This document shows positions 42,748 through 50,875 of a DNA stretch of 64,000 nucleotides, one piece after another. The DNA comes from Halomonas sp. GFAJ-1 (GTDB lineage Bacteria > Pseudomonadota > Gammaproteobacteria > Pseudomonadales > Halomonadaceae): contig CP016490.1 in NCBI GenBank assembly GCA_002966495.1, positions 1,612,001 to 1,676,000 of the forward strand, in the 5' to 3' direction. The notes beneath the pieces are model-generated. The model made no database searches and had not been told where the DNA came from. It saw nothing but the letters and a program-made list of their open reading frames with translations. The translations under genes and the position numbers were made by a program. Every line of letters starts with the position of its first letter. The stretch's first letter is position 1.

Positions 42748-43740
42748 TTAGCGGGCTACGTCCGCAACGATTTCATAGCTGCGCAAGCGTTCTTTATGAT
42801 CGTAAAAGTCGCTATTAATCATGAGTTCATCCGCGCCAGTGCGTGCTTGGAATTCTTCAAGCTCTGCTTTAACCGTCGCTGGCCCACCAATAATGGCTGC
42901 GCCTAAAAACTGGCTGACCTGAGCCTGCTCAACCGGTGACCAGTCTAGCTGCTCAACCGGTGGCAGCGACTGCGTAGGCTTGCCGCGGATAAGGTTAAGA
43001 AACTTCTGCTGCGCGGTGGTGGCTAGGTAATGCGCCATCGCATCGCTTTCAGCCGCCATAACAGGTAGGCCCACCATGGCATGCGGTTTACTTAGGTGTT
43101 CAGAAGGGCGGAAGTTGTCGCGATAGAGCCGCAGTGCTTCAAATAAGTAGCCCGGCGCAAATTGGGCCGCAAAGGCAAAGGGTAGCCCTAGTTTAGCGGC
43201 CAACTGTGCGCTATAGCCACTAGAGCCGAGTAGCCAGATGGGTACGTGAGTGCCTTGGCCTGGAACGGCTTTTACGCGTTGATGAGGGTCTGCATCGCCT
43301 AAATAGCTGCGTAGCTCATTAAGCAGCTGTGGAAAATCATCGACCCCCGCGTGAGCATTCCTGCGCATGGCCTGCATGGTTGCGCCATCAGAGCCAGGGG
43401 CACGGCCTAAGCCTAAATCAATACGGCCGGGGTAGAGCGTTTCGAGCGTGCCAAACTGCTCCGCAATCACCAGCGGCGGGTGGTTAGGCAGCATGATACC
43501 GCCGCTACCAACGCGAATGGCTGAGGTCTGCCCAGCAACGTGACCAATCAGGACGGCGGTGGCAGCGCTGGCGATGCCCGCGATATTGTGGTGCTCAGCC
43601 AGCCAGTAGCGGGTATAGCCAAGTTGCTCTGCTCGCTGCGCCAAGGCAATGCTGTTATCGAACGTTTCAGCGGCGTTGCCGCCTTGACGAATGGGCGCTA
43701 AATCCAGCACAGAAAGTGCAGTGGTAGCGAGTTGGCTCAT
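42748..43740 (-). CDS. LLM-class flavin-dependent oxidoreductase
   Basis: 330 residues, luciferase-like TIM barrel: LDLAPIRQGG, TRYWLAEHHN, VRVGSGGIMLPNHPPLVIAEQF-like region (RVGSGGIMLPNHPP), LGLGRAPGSD and WLLGSSGYSA. It resembles the E. coli YhbW/alkanal monooxygenase-like group, which use reduced FMN and oxygen. Substrate and reductase partner unknown. Confidence 0.88.
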   Translation of the reverse strand: MSQLATTALSVLDLAPIRQGGNAAETFDNSIALAQRAEQLGYTRYWLAEHHNIAGIASAATAVLIGHVAGQTSAIRVGSGGIMLPNHPPLVIAEQFGTLETLYPGRIDLGLGRAPGSDGATMQAMRRNAHAGVDDFPQLLNELRSYLGDADPHQRVKAVPGQGTHVPIWLLGSSGYSAQLAAKLGLPFAFAAQFAPGYLFEALRLYRDNFRPSEHLSKPHAMVGLPVMAAESDAMAHYLATTAQQKFLNLIRGKPTQSLPPVEQLDWSPVEQAQVSQFLGAAIIGGPATVKAELEEFQARTGADELMINSDFYDHKERLRSYEIVADVAR

Positions 43741-43851
43741 GGGTCACCTGCAAGACGGAACGTGTGGCGCGCTAAACTAATTAGCACGCTTGGTAATAGA
43801 GCGTTATGTGGGCATTTGCAGGCAATTACAAGTCATAAGCGTTCGAGCGAC

Positions 43852-44538
43852 TTATTCCATTGGCGGCGTGGGGCGAATAAGTATCTCGTTAACATCTACA
43901 TGGGCGGGCTGGGAGAGGGCATAAACCACGGCATTGGCAATATCACGGTCTTCAAGGGAATATTCAGGTGGCTCATCGAAAAATGGCGTATTCACCATTC
44001 CTGGCTCTATCAACGTGACGCGCATGCCAGTGCCGCGCAGCTCCTCACGTAAGTTGTAACCAATGCCTGTAACAGCCCATTTGGTCGCGCTATACATAGA
44101 GCCAGGAATGGTGGTGCGTCCCGCTGCTGAACCGGTTAAAAGCACGTGTCCCTTGCAGCGTTTTAGCTCGGGTAGGCAGGCTTGCAGGGTTAGCCCTACG
44201 CCGTAGATGTTAGTCATGATCATCTGTTGCCATGCAGTGTGATCAGCACCGCTAAAGCCGCCGGTAGAACCGCCGCGTCCGGCATTGGCAAAAACGGCAT
44301 CCAGCCGACCAAAGGTCTCAATGGCTTGCTCTACCATCGCCTGCTGCTGGGCCATGTCGGTGACATCCACTTCGCAGGTAAGGACTTTTTCTGGGCCTAG
44401 CTCTTCAGCGAGTGCTGTTAACTTAGTGGTTGAACGGGCGACAAGTACGAGTTTGTAACCTTCACGTGCGGCTGCGCGTGCGGTAGCAGCACCGATGCCG
44501 CTTGAGGCACCTGTGATCAAAAGTACGCGGTGACGCAT
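43852..44538 (-). CDS. Short-chain dehydrogenase/reductase
   Basis: 228 residues from ATG 44538, with AAGGAG 8 bp upstream; an earlier ATG at 44562 lacks a site. Cofactor motif TGASSGIGAATA, NAGRG, catalytic Ser in LTGSAAG and YSATK (Tyr-Lys). It reads like the NADP-dependent 3-hydroxy acid dehydrogenase (YdfG-like) branch because of ITDVRPG-type region VTLIEPGMVNT. Reduces a ketone or oxidises a secondary alcohol. Confidence 0.87.
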   Translation of the reverse strand: MRHRVLLITGASSGIGAATARAAAREGYKLVLVARSTTKLTALAEELGPEKVLTCEVDVTDMAQQQAMVEQAIETFGRLDAVFANAGRGGSTGGFSGADHTAWQQMIMTNIYGVGLTLQACLPELKRCKGHVLLTGSAAGRTTIPGSMYSATKWAVTGIGYNLREELRGTGMRVTLIEPGMVNTPFFDEPPEYSLEDRDIANAVVYALSQPAHVDVNEILIRPTPPME

Positions 44539-44639
44539 TGGGGGCGCTCCTTGTTCATTCAAGTAATGGGCTGCTTCATGCCTGAATAATTAGAATGGTC
44601 AATGAGCGCTAATCTTGCAAATAGTGCGGGCCCTTGCCA

Positions 44640-45911
44640 TCAGCGCGTGCGGGTTTCCGGTTTTCGCGTCAGCACGATAGAAAGGTCGAGAATTGATTGC
44701 GCCATGTCGGCCATACTTTTGCTTTGATCCATTGATGTTTTACGCAGAAAACGGTATGCCTCCTCTTCAGTCATTTCCTGATGAGCCATAATGAGCCCTT
44801 TGGCCCGCTCAATCAGTTTGCGTTCACGTAAGGCTTTACGGGTGTTTTCCAGCTCATCGCTAAGGCCTTGTAAGCGGCGTGAATGGGCATGGGTTAGTTC
44901 AATTAACGAACGTCCAAGCGGTGAGGTTAATGCACTGGCGGTAAGCTCTCCTAAAGGGTAGGTGTCGTTTAACGCTAGCAGCTGCTCACAAGGGGCAGGA
45001 GTGTGCTGGCAAGGCTGTGCTTTAAGCTGTTCAAGGGTAGCCTGTGCCTGTTCGATTTTGCGGTGGCATAGAATGGTTAACTGTTGGTTGAGGCTATTCT
45101 CAATCTCCTTAATCGTGTCGATACGTAGCGTTGTCAATGCGTACCAGGTTTCACCCAGCGGTGCCGTTTCATTATTTGAAGGGCGGATGCGCTGGCAGGC
45201 AATATCGCGAAGCTGATTAATGCCACAAAGCGCGCGTGTCGACATCGCTTCTTGCCAGAGAAGCTGGGCCTCGGCATTGGCAAATTCTACAAAAGTATTG
45301 AAGCAGCGCTGTTGATCATGCACCAGCTGATTCAGTAGCTCGCGATGGGCCTTATCAAAATGTCCATGGGTAAAACCGTAGGCGCCGCATGCTCGCTCTT
45401 GGCCTGCCAGCTCCTTCCCCTGCATTAAGTGAAATATGGCCACTAGCGCTTTGGTAACATCTACGTCTGCTGCAGTGTCTGCAGCTTCAAACACAATCGC
45501 GAGCAAGCCGCTAATTAAGTGGTTAAAGGCCTGGGTAGCGGAGTCGGGGGTGATGGCAAACGTATCAATGGCGCAGCGCAAGGTTTCAAGCTCGTCGAGT
45601 GCGAGCCACACCGTTGCAATTCGTCTAAGCAGACGAGCGGCCGCTTGCGGTTTGGCCTCGTGACTGAGGGCCTCAAGCCGCTGGCGCATTAAGATCTCAG
45701 CTTCTTGGCTCTCTTGCAAATACGCCATGCGCCGGGTTTTGAAGCGCTTTCCCTTTGAGACGAGGTAGATGGTTGAGGCGCCTCGTTCGCGCTGAAGGAC
45801 GTGAATAAACCGGCTAATATCACCGACGATGTCTGAGGTGGTCGCCAAGTGGCGCAGGTTGTCGATATCGCAACGCAGGGCGGTTAAGAGTAACTGTTGG
45901 GCTGAAGACAT
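44640..45911 (-). CDS. nasR: Nitrate/nitrite-responsive transcription antiterminator
   Basis: 423 residues: NIT sensor domain (about 30-300, with the RERGAST motif near the start that marks the nitrate/nitrite-binding helix) and a C-terminal ANTAR RNA-binding domain (about 350-410: LRERKLIERAKGLIMAHQEM, EEEAYRFLRKTSMDQS). As in Klebsiella NasR, nitrate or nitrite should activate it to bind hexaloop hairpins in leader RNA and prevent termination. The two leaders that fit this pattern lie upstream of the reductase-nirB-nirD operon and nasA in this window. AAGGAA precedes the ATG. It lies 64 bp after narK, separated by a hairpin. Confidence 0.94.
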   Translation of the reverse strand: MSSAQQLLLTALRCDIDNLRHLATTSDIVGDISRFIHVLQRERGASTIYLVSKGKRFKTRRMAYLQESQEAEILMRQRLEALSHEAKPQAAARLLRRIATVWLALDELETLRCAIDTFAITPDSATQAFNHLISGLLAIVFEAADTAADVDVTKALVAIFHLMQGKELAGQERACGAYGFTHGHFDKAHRELLNQLVHDQQRCFNTFVEFANAEAQLLWQEAMSTRALCGINQLRDIACQRIRPSNNETAPLGETWYALTTLRIDTIKEIENSLNQQLTILCHRKIEQAQATLEQLKAQPCQHTPAPCEQLLALNDTYPLGELTASALTSPLGRSLIELTHAHSRRLQGLSDELENTRKALRERKLIERAKGLIMAHQEMTEEEAYRFLRKTSMDQSKSMADMAQSILDLSIVLTRKPETRTR

Positions 45912-45948
45912 AACGGTTTCCTTGTTGCTCGCCGCCTGACATAAATTG

Positions 45949-45969
45949 CCCCGCAGCTAAGCTGCGGGG
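45949..45969. terminator. Hairpin between narK and nasR
   Basis: CCCCGCAGC pairs perfectly with GCTGCGGGG around a 3-nt loop. No strong T run follows on the minus strand, so it probably only lowers or stabilises transcript between the transporter and the regulator gene. Confidence 0.5.
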
Positions 45970-45975
45970 GGAACG

Positions 45976-47328
45976 TTAACGCAGTGAAAGGGCGTCTGCG
46001 CCGGTTTCTTCACCTACCGCGTCACGGTAGGCCTGCGCCTCTTTAGCTTCCGTAGCATCGCTAAAGCGTACCAGCAGTACGCAAGAGGCGAGTACTAACA
46101 CGGTAAGGCCTAGGTAAAAAAGCCCTTGTTGGTAGCTGATATTTTCGTTGCGAAAGAGAAAAGCAGCGCAAACAGCGCCCACATTACCGCCTGCGCCCAC
46201 AATGCCCGCCACAGCGCCTAGCGCTTTCTTATTGATAAACGGTACTACCCCGTAAGTGGCCCCTTCGGCCATCTGCACAAACAGGCTGAACACCAGCATG
46301 ATGCCTATGGCTAGGCTTAATATGTGCATTTGTGAAAAGGCAATTAGCGCGATACCTTCGCAAATTAAGGCAATGAATAACCAGCGTACCCGGCCTTTCA
46401 ACCCTGCGTGTTTAGCAAATAAGTCGGAAAAGATGCCACCCAAGGTGCGAGCGAAGATATTCATCAGGCCAAAAAGCCCAGCAATCATGCCCGCCGTGGC
46501 AAGGGTTAAATCGAAGTGGTCAAAGAAGTAGATGGCCGCGATATTATTGATGGTCAGCTCAACCCCAAAACAGAGTCCGTAGACAACAAATAACGCCCAT
46601 ACTCGAATATCTTTCGCCGCGGCTAAAAAGCTCTGAGTTGCGCCGTTTTCCCCCGTGGCTTCGGGGAGCTCGCCCCGGGCGCGTAGCGCGTCAAAGTTGC
46701 CGTTCGGCGCATCTTGCGTGAAAAGCCAGTAGCCGATGCCGGTGCAAAACATCACAACGCCGGGTACCACCATGGCAAGCCGCCATCCCAGTGTTTCGCT
46801 CACGCCAAGCATTAAAAGGCCGGCGAATATCAGTGGCATCAGAATTTGGGTCGTGCCACCCCCTAAGTTGCCCCATCCCGCGCTAGTGGCATTGGCGGTA
46901 CCCACTACATTAGGCGCAAACATCATGGTGGTGTGGTACTGGGTAATAACAAACGAGGCACCGATAGCGCCAATGGCCAAGCGGGCTAACAGGAACGTTT
47001 CGAAACTGTTGGCAAAACCAATGCCCATCACGGGGATCGAGCCCAGCAGAAGTAGCCCGGTGTAGGTTTTACGTGGCCCTAACTTGTCGCACAGTACGCC
47101 AATCAGTAGGCGCACAATCACGGTAATGGCGACTGATGCAATAATGGTATTGCCGATTTGGGTTTGAGTGAGCGATAGGTCTTCTCGAACGACCGCCATG
47201 AGGGGGGCGATACCAAACCAGCCGAAAAAGCAGATATGGAAGGCGAACCATGAAAAGTGAAATGCGCGCATTTGCGGCGTAGAGAAATTTAGCAGCCGAA
47301 TTCGGTTGGCTTTATTGCGAATATCCAT
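45976..47328 (-). CDS. NarK/NasA-type nitrate/nitrite MFS transporter
   Basis: 450 residues, 12 transmembrane helices. Matches the NNP family: FHFSWFAFHICFFGWFGIAP at the start and the nitrate signatures AGWGNLGGGTTQ in helix 5 and GAVAGIVGAGGNVGAV in helix 11. In the cytoplasmic membrane it would import nitrate (and perhaps exchange nitrite). It precedes nasR, and the predicted sigma-54 promoter places it under nitrogen control. Confidence 0.94.
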   Translation of the reverse strand: MDIRNKANRIRLLNFSTPQMRAFHFSWFAFHICFFGWFGIAPLMAVVREDLSLTQTQIGNTIIASVAITVIVRLLIGVLCDKLGPRKTYTGLLLLGSIPVMGIGFANSFETFLLARLAIGAIGASFVITQYHTTMMFAPNVVGTANATSAGWGNLGGGTTQILMPLIFAGLLMLGVSETLGWRLAMVVPGVVMFCTGIGYWLFTQDAPNGNFDALRARGELPEATGENGATQSFLAAAKDIRVWALFVVYGLCFGVELTINNIAAIYFFDHFDLTLATAGMIAGLFGLMNIFARTLGGIFSDLFAKHAGLKGRVRWLFIALICEGIALIAFSQMHILSLAIGIMLVFSLFVQMAEGATYGVVPFINKKALGAVAGIVGAGGNVGAVCAAFLFRNENISYQQGLFYLGLTVLVLASCVLLVRFSDATEAKEAQAYRDAVGEETGADALSLR

Positions 47329-47467
47329 GGAAGGCCTCTCTGGGGTTAGAGCGAGTTTGCCAACACGTGAAGCGCTTCTCTAAAAGACGCTACGTAATTG
47401 ACGAGAACATGCCTTCTTCTTTGAAGGTCAGGTTCGACGCACTCGTACCCACTGGGCCTGGTCCACG

Positions 47468-47488
47468 CCTACCACCATTAGTGGTAGG
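47468..47488. promoter_or_regulatory. 21-bp inverted repeat at the predicted narK start site
   Basis: CCTACCAC and GTGGTAGG, perfect 8-bp arms around 5 bases, overlapping the start site predicted from the -24/-12 element (about 47481). It could be an operator or an early leader hairpin. Confidence 0.5.
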
Positions 47489-47491
47489 AAA

Positions 47492-47507
47492 AGCAATTAA
47501 TCCGCCA
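47492..47507 (-). promoter_or_regulatory. Sigma-54 promoter of the narK-nasR unit
   Basis: TGGCGGATTAATTGCT on the minus strand has GG and GC exactly 12 bp apart and matches the TGGC and TTGCT boxes. The leader would be about 153 nt. Confidence 0.7.
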
Positions 47508-47589
47508 AATGTTACTTTTATTAATCAAAACAATTGGTTGTAGTTGTTTTTTTAAGTTGGGTTGAAAATAACGTTATTTTTGTAAGCAT

Positions 47590-47618
47590 AAAAAACGGTT
47601 TCTGCCCCACGGTGGGGC
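47590..47618 (-). terminator. Terminator of the patatin gene
   Basis: GCCCC-ACGGT-GGGGC with extended pairs (47604-47618), followed on the minus strand by a run of six T (47595-47590). Confidence 0.75.
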
Positions 47619-47633
47619 GGAGTCAGCGACGTT

Positions 47634-47650
47634 TGCAACACGCTAGTGCC
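47634..47650. promoter_or_regulatory. Degenerate NtrC-like site upstream of narK
   Basis: GCAA-N7-GTGC (47635-47649), one base off the GCAC-N7-GTGC form, about 136 bp upstream of the -24 box. It overlaps the region just downstream of the patatin gene. Confidence 0.35.
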
Positions 47651-47652
47651 AT

Positions 47653-48669
47653 TTATTCGTTCAGGTACACAGCGTCGATATCCAGCGATGAGTAATTACC
47701 CAATGCCTCAAAGTGTTCAGCAAGCCAGCGATCGGCAGCGTCACGACCCTGTTCAAACAGGTGGCAGAGGAAAGCCCACTCAGAGTTCATTTTGCTGGAT
47801 ACGGAAAGGGCTTCTAATGCGTGTTCGCCGCTAATACGATGAAACAGTGCCTGCTGATAGCTATTCTGGATACCTTGCTCTTCCAAAGCGCTTTTCAGTA
47901 GCGCAATCATGCGGATCTCTTTTATTAGCGACGCATTAAAGGTGATTTCATTGAGTCGATTCATAATAGCTGAAGCAGATGTGGGAACATCGTCTCGGCT
48001 TATGGGGTTAATCTGCACCAGCATGATATCCCGTGCACTACACTCTTCCATTAATGGAAAAAGCGCTGGATTACCCATGTAACCGCCATCCCAGTACGCT
48101 TCACCGTCTATTTCTACTGCTTGAAAAACAAAGGGGAGGCAGGCAGACGCCATCACGGCGTCGACGCTCATCTCTTCACGCCGGAACACGCGCTGTTTAC
48201 CCGTGCGTACATTGGTTGCGGCAACAAATAATTTGAGCTTTTCGCAGCGTCGGACACGCTCAAAATCGATGTGCTCAGCCACAATGTCCCGCAGTGGATT
48301 GATATTGAGTGGGTTAAATTGGTAAGGCGAAACCAGACGGCTCATGAGATCCATTGCAATGTAGCCAGGCGAGTGATCTAGGCTCCAGTTGCCAGTGAGT
48401 ACATCTAATGGGGAGCGGCGGATGGGGCTTGACATGCCAGCACGACTAACAGCCTGCCAAAAATCGCGGAGCGCTTTACGCGCTGTCTCTTTATCACCAC
48501 GGGTGAGGGCGTCGGCCATTACGACACCATTCATGGCGCCTGCGCTGGTGCCACTAATACCCTCGATTTCAATGCGGTCATCCTCTAACAGGCGGTCAAT
48601 AACACCCCAGGTGTAAGCACCGTGGGAGCCGCCTCCTTGCAAGGCAAGATCTAGCTTTTTGATCTGCAC
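47653..48669 (-). CDS. Patatin-like phospholipase
   Basis: 338 residues. Oxyanion loop QGGGSHGAYTWG, nucleophile GTSAG (Ser42) and the Asp of the catalytic dyad in WDGGYMGNP. No signal peptide or autotransporter domain, so cytoplasmic, unlike RssA-like members with a membrane helix. It would hydrolyse acyl esters of phospholipids; the C-terminal extension (about 240-338) is unassigned. Confidence 0.9.
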   Translation of the reverse strand: MQIKKLDLALQGGGSHGAYTWGVIDRLLEDDRIEIEGISGTSAGAMNGVVMADALTRGDKETARKALRDFWQAVSRAGMSSPIRRSPLDVLTGNWSLDHSPGYIAMDLMSRLVSPYQFNPLNINPLRDIVAEHIDFERVRRCEKLKLFVAATNVRTGKQRVFRREEMSVDAVMASACLPFVFQAVEIDGEAYWDGGYMGNPALFPLMEECSARDIMLVQINPISRDDVPTSASAIMNRLNEITFNASLIKEIRMIALLKSALEEQGIQNSYQQALFHRISGEHALEALSVSSKMNSEWAFLCHLFEQGRDAADRWLAEHFEALGNYSSLDIDAVYLNE

Positions 48670-48764
48670 TATATAGCCTCTTACTGAATGTGTTTGGGAA
48701 GATTATTACGTCTTCAGCATGGCACAAATGCCAATGCTATGCGCACTCAGCAGGTAATGAGGTT

Positions 48765-49859
48765 TCAAGGAGCATCGGCTAGGGGGGAGCGATAGCCCGT
48801 GGCAAGCGGCACTTCATACACTGCATACTCAATTAGCTGGTCTAGCTGCTGTACTAATTGAAGGCTCGCTTCTTCCATCAGGGCAAGCGATGCCAACTGT
48901 CCGGTATGGTCGCCTTGTCGAGCAAAGCGTAGTGCTTCTAAGCCACTTTCATGGAAGCGGCGATGGGGGCCGGCTAAGGCACGGTAAGCGGCGGTCTTTT
49001 GGTAGCGTTTTCCATCGCCCAGGTAGTACCACTGGCCAAGGGTGCAGTGTTGGTGATCTTCGATTGTTTCATCGAGCTGTGCCGAAAGCAGCTGCTTATA
49101 CAAGCGGCTTTTCCAGGCAGCGTGCTCAAGTTTTGCAGCGTGCAAGCACGCTGTTGTGGTGCTGTGGTGAATAACCTTATACATATGACGTGCTTGGTCG
49201 GTTAACTGCTCTATAACCTGCTCGGCCTCTTGCGCTGCTTGGGTTAACGTTTGGGTGACCTGGCACTGTTGGGCTGCTGCTTCGGTATCTTGTTGTAGTT
49301 GGGTGGCGATCTGTTCAGCGCACTGGTCTAGTTGTCGGGATAACCGCTGGGTATATTCGGCCAACCGCTCCATATCTTGCACAACGGCAGCCATGCTAGG
49401 TGATGGGGAGTCGGAGTGGGCAACCTCAAGAGCCGCGCTCATCGCCAATGCCCTTGTGTGGCCTGCACTGCGCGCTAGTGTAACGCTGAGTTGACGAATA
49501 TCGTGCAGCGCCGGTTTAGTGGTAACCGAGCCTGTTGAAGGTGAGGCTGAGGGCTGGCAATGACACTGGAACTTCAGCATTTGTGCGGTGTATTCGGCGT
49601 GATGCAGGCGCGTAAACATATCGGCCAGAGTGGCCCGCTCAGCCGCCAGTTGACCCGCGTGAGCCTCCATGCCCTGGCTGATAGACGCCAGCATATCCGC
49701 TCCTTTAGCTTGAAGCATGCTCAATGACTCAACCGGGGTCATTAAACTAAGGGCACGGCAGCTGTGGGATACTCTTTCGGCATCCAACTGCCCTTGGAGG
49801 TCAGTGACTTCCTGCTCTAAACGGCGAATGGTTTGATAGGGACGCATAAAAGCAAACAT
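48765..49859 (-). CDS. Cytosolic coiled-coil protein with zinc-binding CZB domain
   Basis: 364 residues from ATG 49859; a GTG two codons earlier is less likely. N-terminal coiled coil (about 8-60), a second helical region resembling a degenerate chemoreceptor signalling stretch (about 120-220), and a C-terminal CZB domain (about 245-330) with LEHAAWKSRLY, HCTLGQWYY and PHRRFHESG supplying the His-Cys-His-His zinc ligands. CZB proteins of the TlpD kind are soluble chemoreceptors or cyclase regulators sensing zinc or HOCl. Here the conserved hairpin tip of methyl-accepting proteins is not evident, so chemotaxis is unlikely; it may control another partner. Confidence 0.75.
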   Translation of the reverse strand: MFAFMRPYQTIRRLEQEVTDLQGQLDAERVSHSCRALSLMTPVESLSMLQAKGADMLASISQGMEAHAGQLAAERATLADMFTRLHHAEYTAQMLKFQCHCQPSASPSTGSVTTKPALHDIRQLSVTLARSAGHTRALAMSAALEVAHSDSPSPSMAAVVQDMERLAEYTQRLSRQLDQCAEQIATQLQQDTEAAAQQCQVTQTLTQAAQEAEQVIEQLTDQARHMYKVIHHSTTTACLHAAKLEHAAWKSRLYKQLLSAQLDETIEDHQHCTLGQWYYLGDGKRYQKTAAYRALAGPHRRFHESGLEALRFARQGDHTGQLASLALMEEASLQLVQQLDQLIEYAVYEVPLATGYRSPLADAP

Positions 49860-50033
49860 GACCACACCTGCAAAGTAGAAATATGTTTGTGCTGTTTTGT
49901 CACAAATTATTGCAGAGTGTTTTATTGCTTGCTTGGTTTAACTTGGGTTAATGAGCAAATTCAGCCGCTGTTTAGTTGTATAGTGGGAAGCGCTGTACAG
50001 GTATCTCAGCTGTTAGCACCGTCTTATTTGTGA

Positions 50034-50756
50034 TTAACGCTGCGCCAGCTGCGGGTGCTCGGTGGTGCAGCGAAGGTAAGCTGAGGTAGCGAGCCACTCT
50101 TCATCGGGATAATAAGCGAACACATACTGATTCTCTTTCAGGCTGTCGATAAGCGGGTAGGTAATCTCTTCGCGTACGGCGGGGCAGCCTTGGCTACGAC
50201 CTAGCCGACCTGTTTGCTCAATAAAGTCCTCGCTGACGTAATTGGCACCATGGATCACAATAGCTCGCTCAAAGGCGAGGTTATTGACGTTGGCTTCCAA
50301 ACCGTCAAGACGCAGCGAGTAGCCATTGCGCCCATAGTAGCTGTTCATGGTGCGAAAGAGGCCAATGCTGGACTGGTGGCTCTCTGGCGTGTTGGAAAAG
50401 ACCTCTGCTACCGCATCCCCTGAGCCTTGCCCATGAGAAACCAGCTCTTCAAACAGCAGCGCATGCTGGTGGAGGTCGAAGACCCACATGCGTGGTTCGG
50501 TGGAGGGCAGCGAGTAATCAATCACTGCTAAGCGTTCAGCAGACGGCTCTGCGCAGCTTAGCGCTTGTGCTGCAAGCCGCAGCGCTTCAGGGGTGGCGGT
50601 GGGGGCTAGCTGCAGTAACTGATGATGCAAGGTGGACACCCCGTGCGGTGGTGCAGACGCTACCTGAGCCAAAAAGCTGGCTGCTTGAAGGGGCAGGCTA
50701 AATAGCAAAACGGGCAAGGAAAACAGCGTAGTAGAAAGACATGAGCGAGGTAACAT
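50034..50756 (-). CDS. Murein L,D-transpeptidase catalytic domain protein (YkuD_2 type)
   Basis: 240 residues with a signal peptide (about 1-25). The catalytic region carries IHGANYVSEDF followed by GRSQGCPAV, where the Cys is the transpeptidase nucleophile. This family is related to YkuD L,D-transpeptidases that make 3-3 cross-links or attach lipoproteins, but its exact reaction is less studied. Likely periplasmic. Divergent from the LdtD-like gene 120 bp away. Confidence 0.88.
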   Translation of the reverse strand: MLPRSCLSTTLFSLPVLLFSLPLQAASFLAQVASAPPHGVSTLHHQLLQLAPTATPEALRLAAQALSCAEPSAERLAVIDYSLPSTEPRMWVFDLHQHALLFEELVSHGQGSGDAVAEVFSNTPESHQSSIGLFRTMNSYYGRNGYSLRLDGLEANVNNLAFERAIVIHGANYVSEDFIEQTGRLGRSQGCPAVREEITYPLIDSLKENQYVFAYYPDEEWLATSAYLRCTTEHPQLAQR

Positions 50757-50875
50757 AGAGCGTAATCCTGGAATAGATAACGGGATGAATGTAAGTAAGC
50801 AGCTATTATAAAGTTAAGCGTACCGACCGGGATCTACAGGTATAGCGATTCAGCATAGTAACGCAAGGAGGGGTG

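Noticed and set aside
47412..47427. Hairpin CCTTC-AAAGAA-GAAGG (minus strand) in the narK leader, also an A1/G4 hexaloop
   Set aside because: No partner hairpin and no terminator nearby; AAGAAG repeats make such a loop likely by chance, so I do not call an ANTAR element there.
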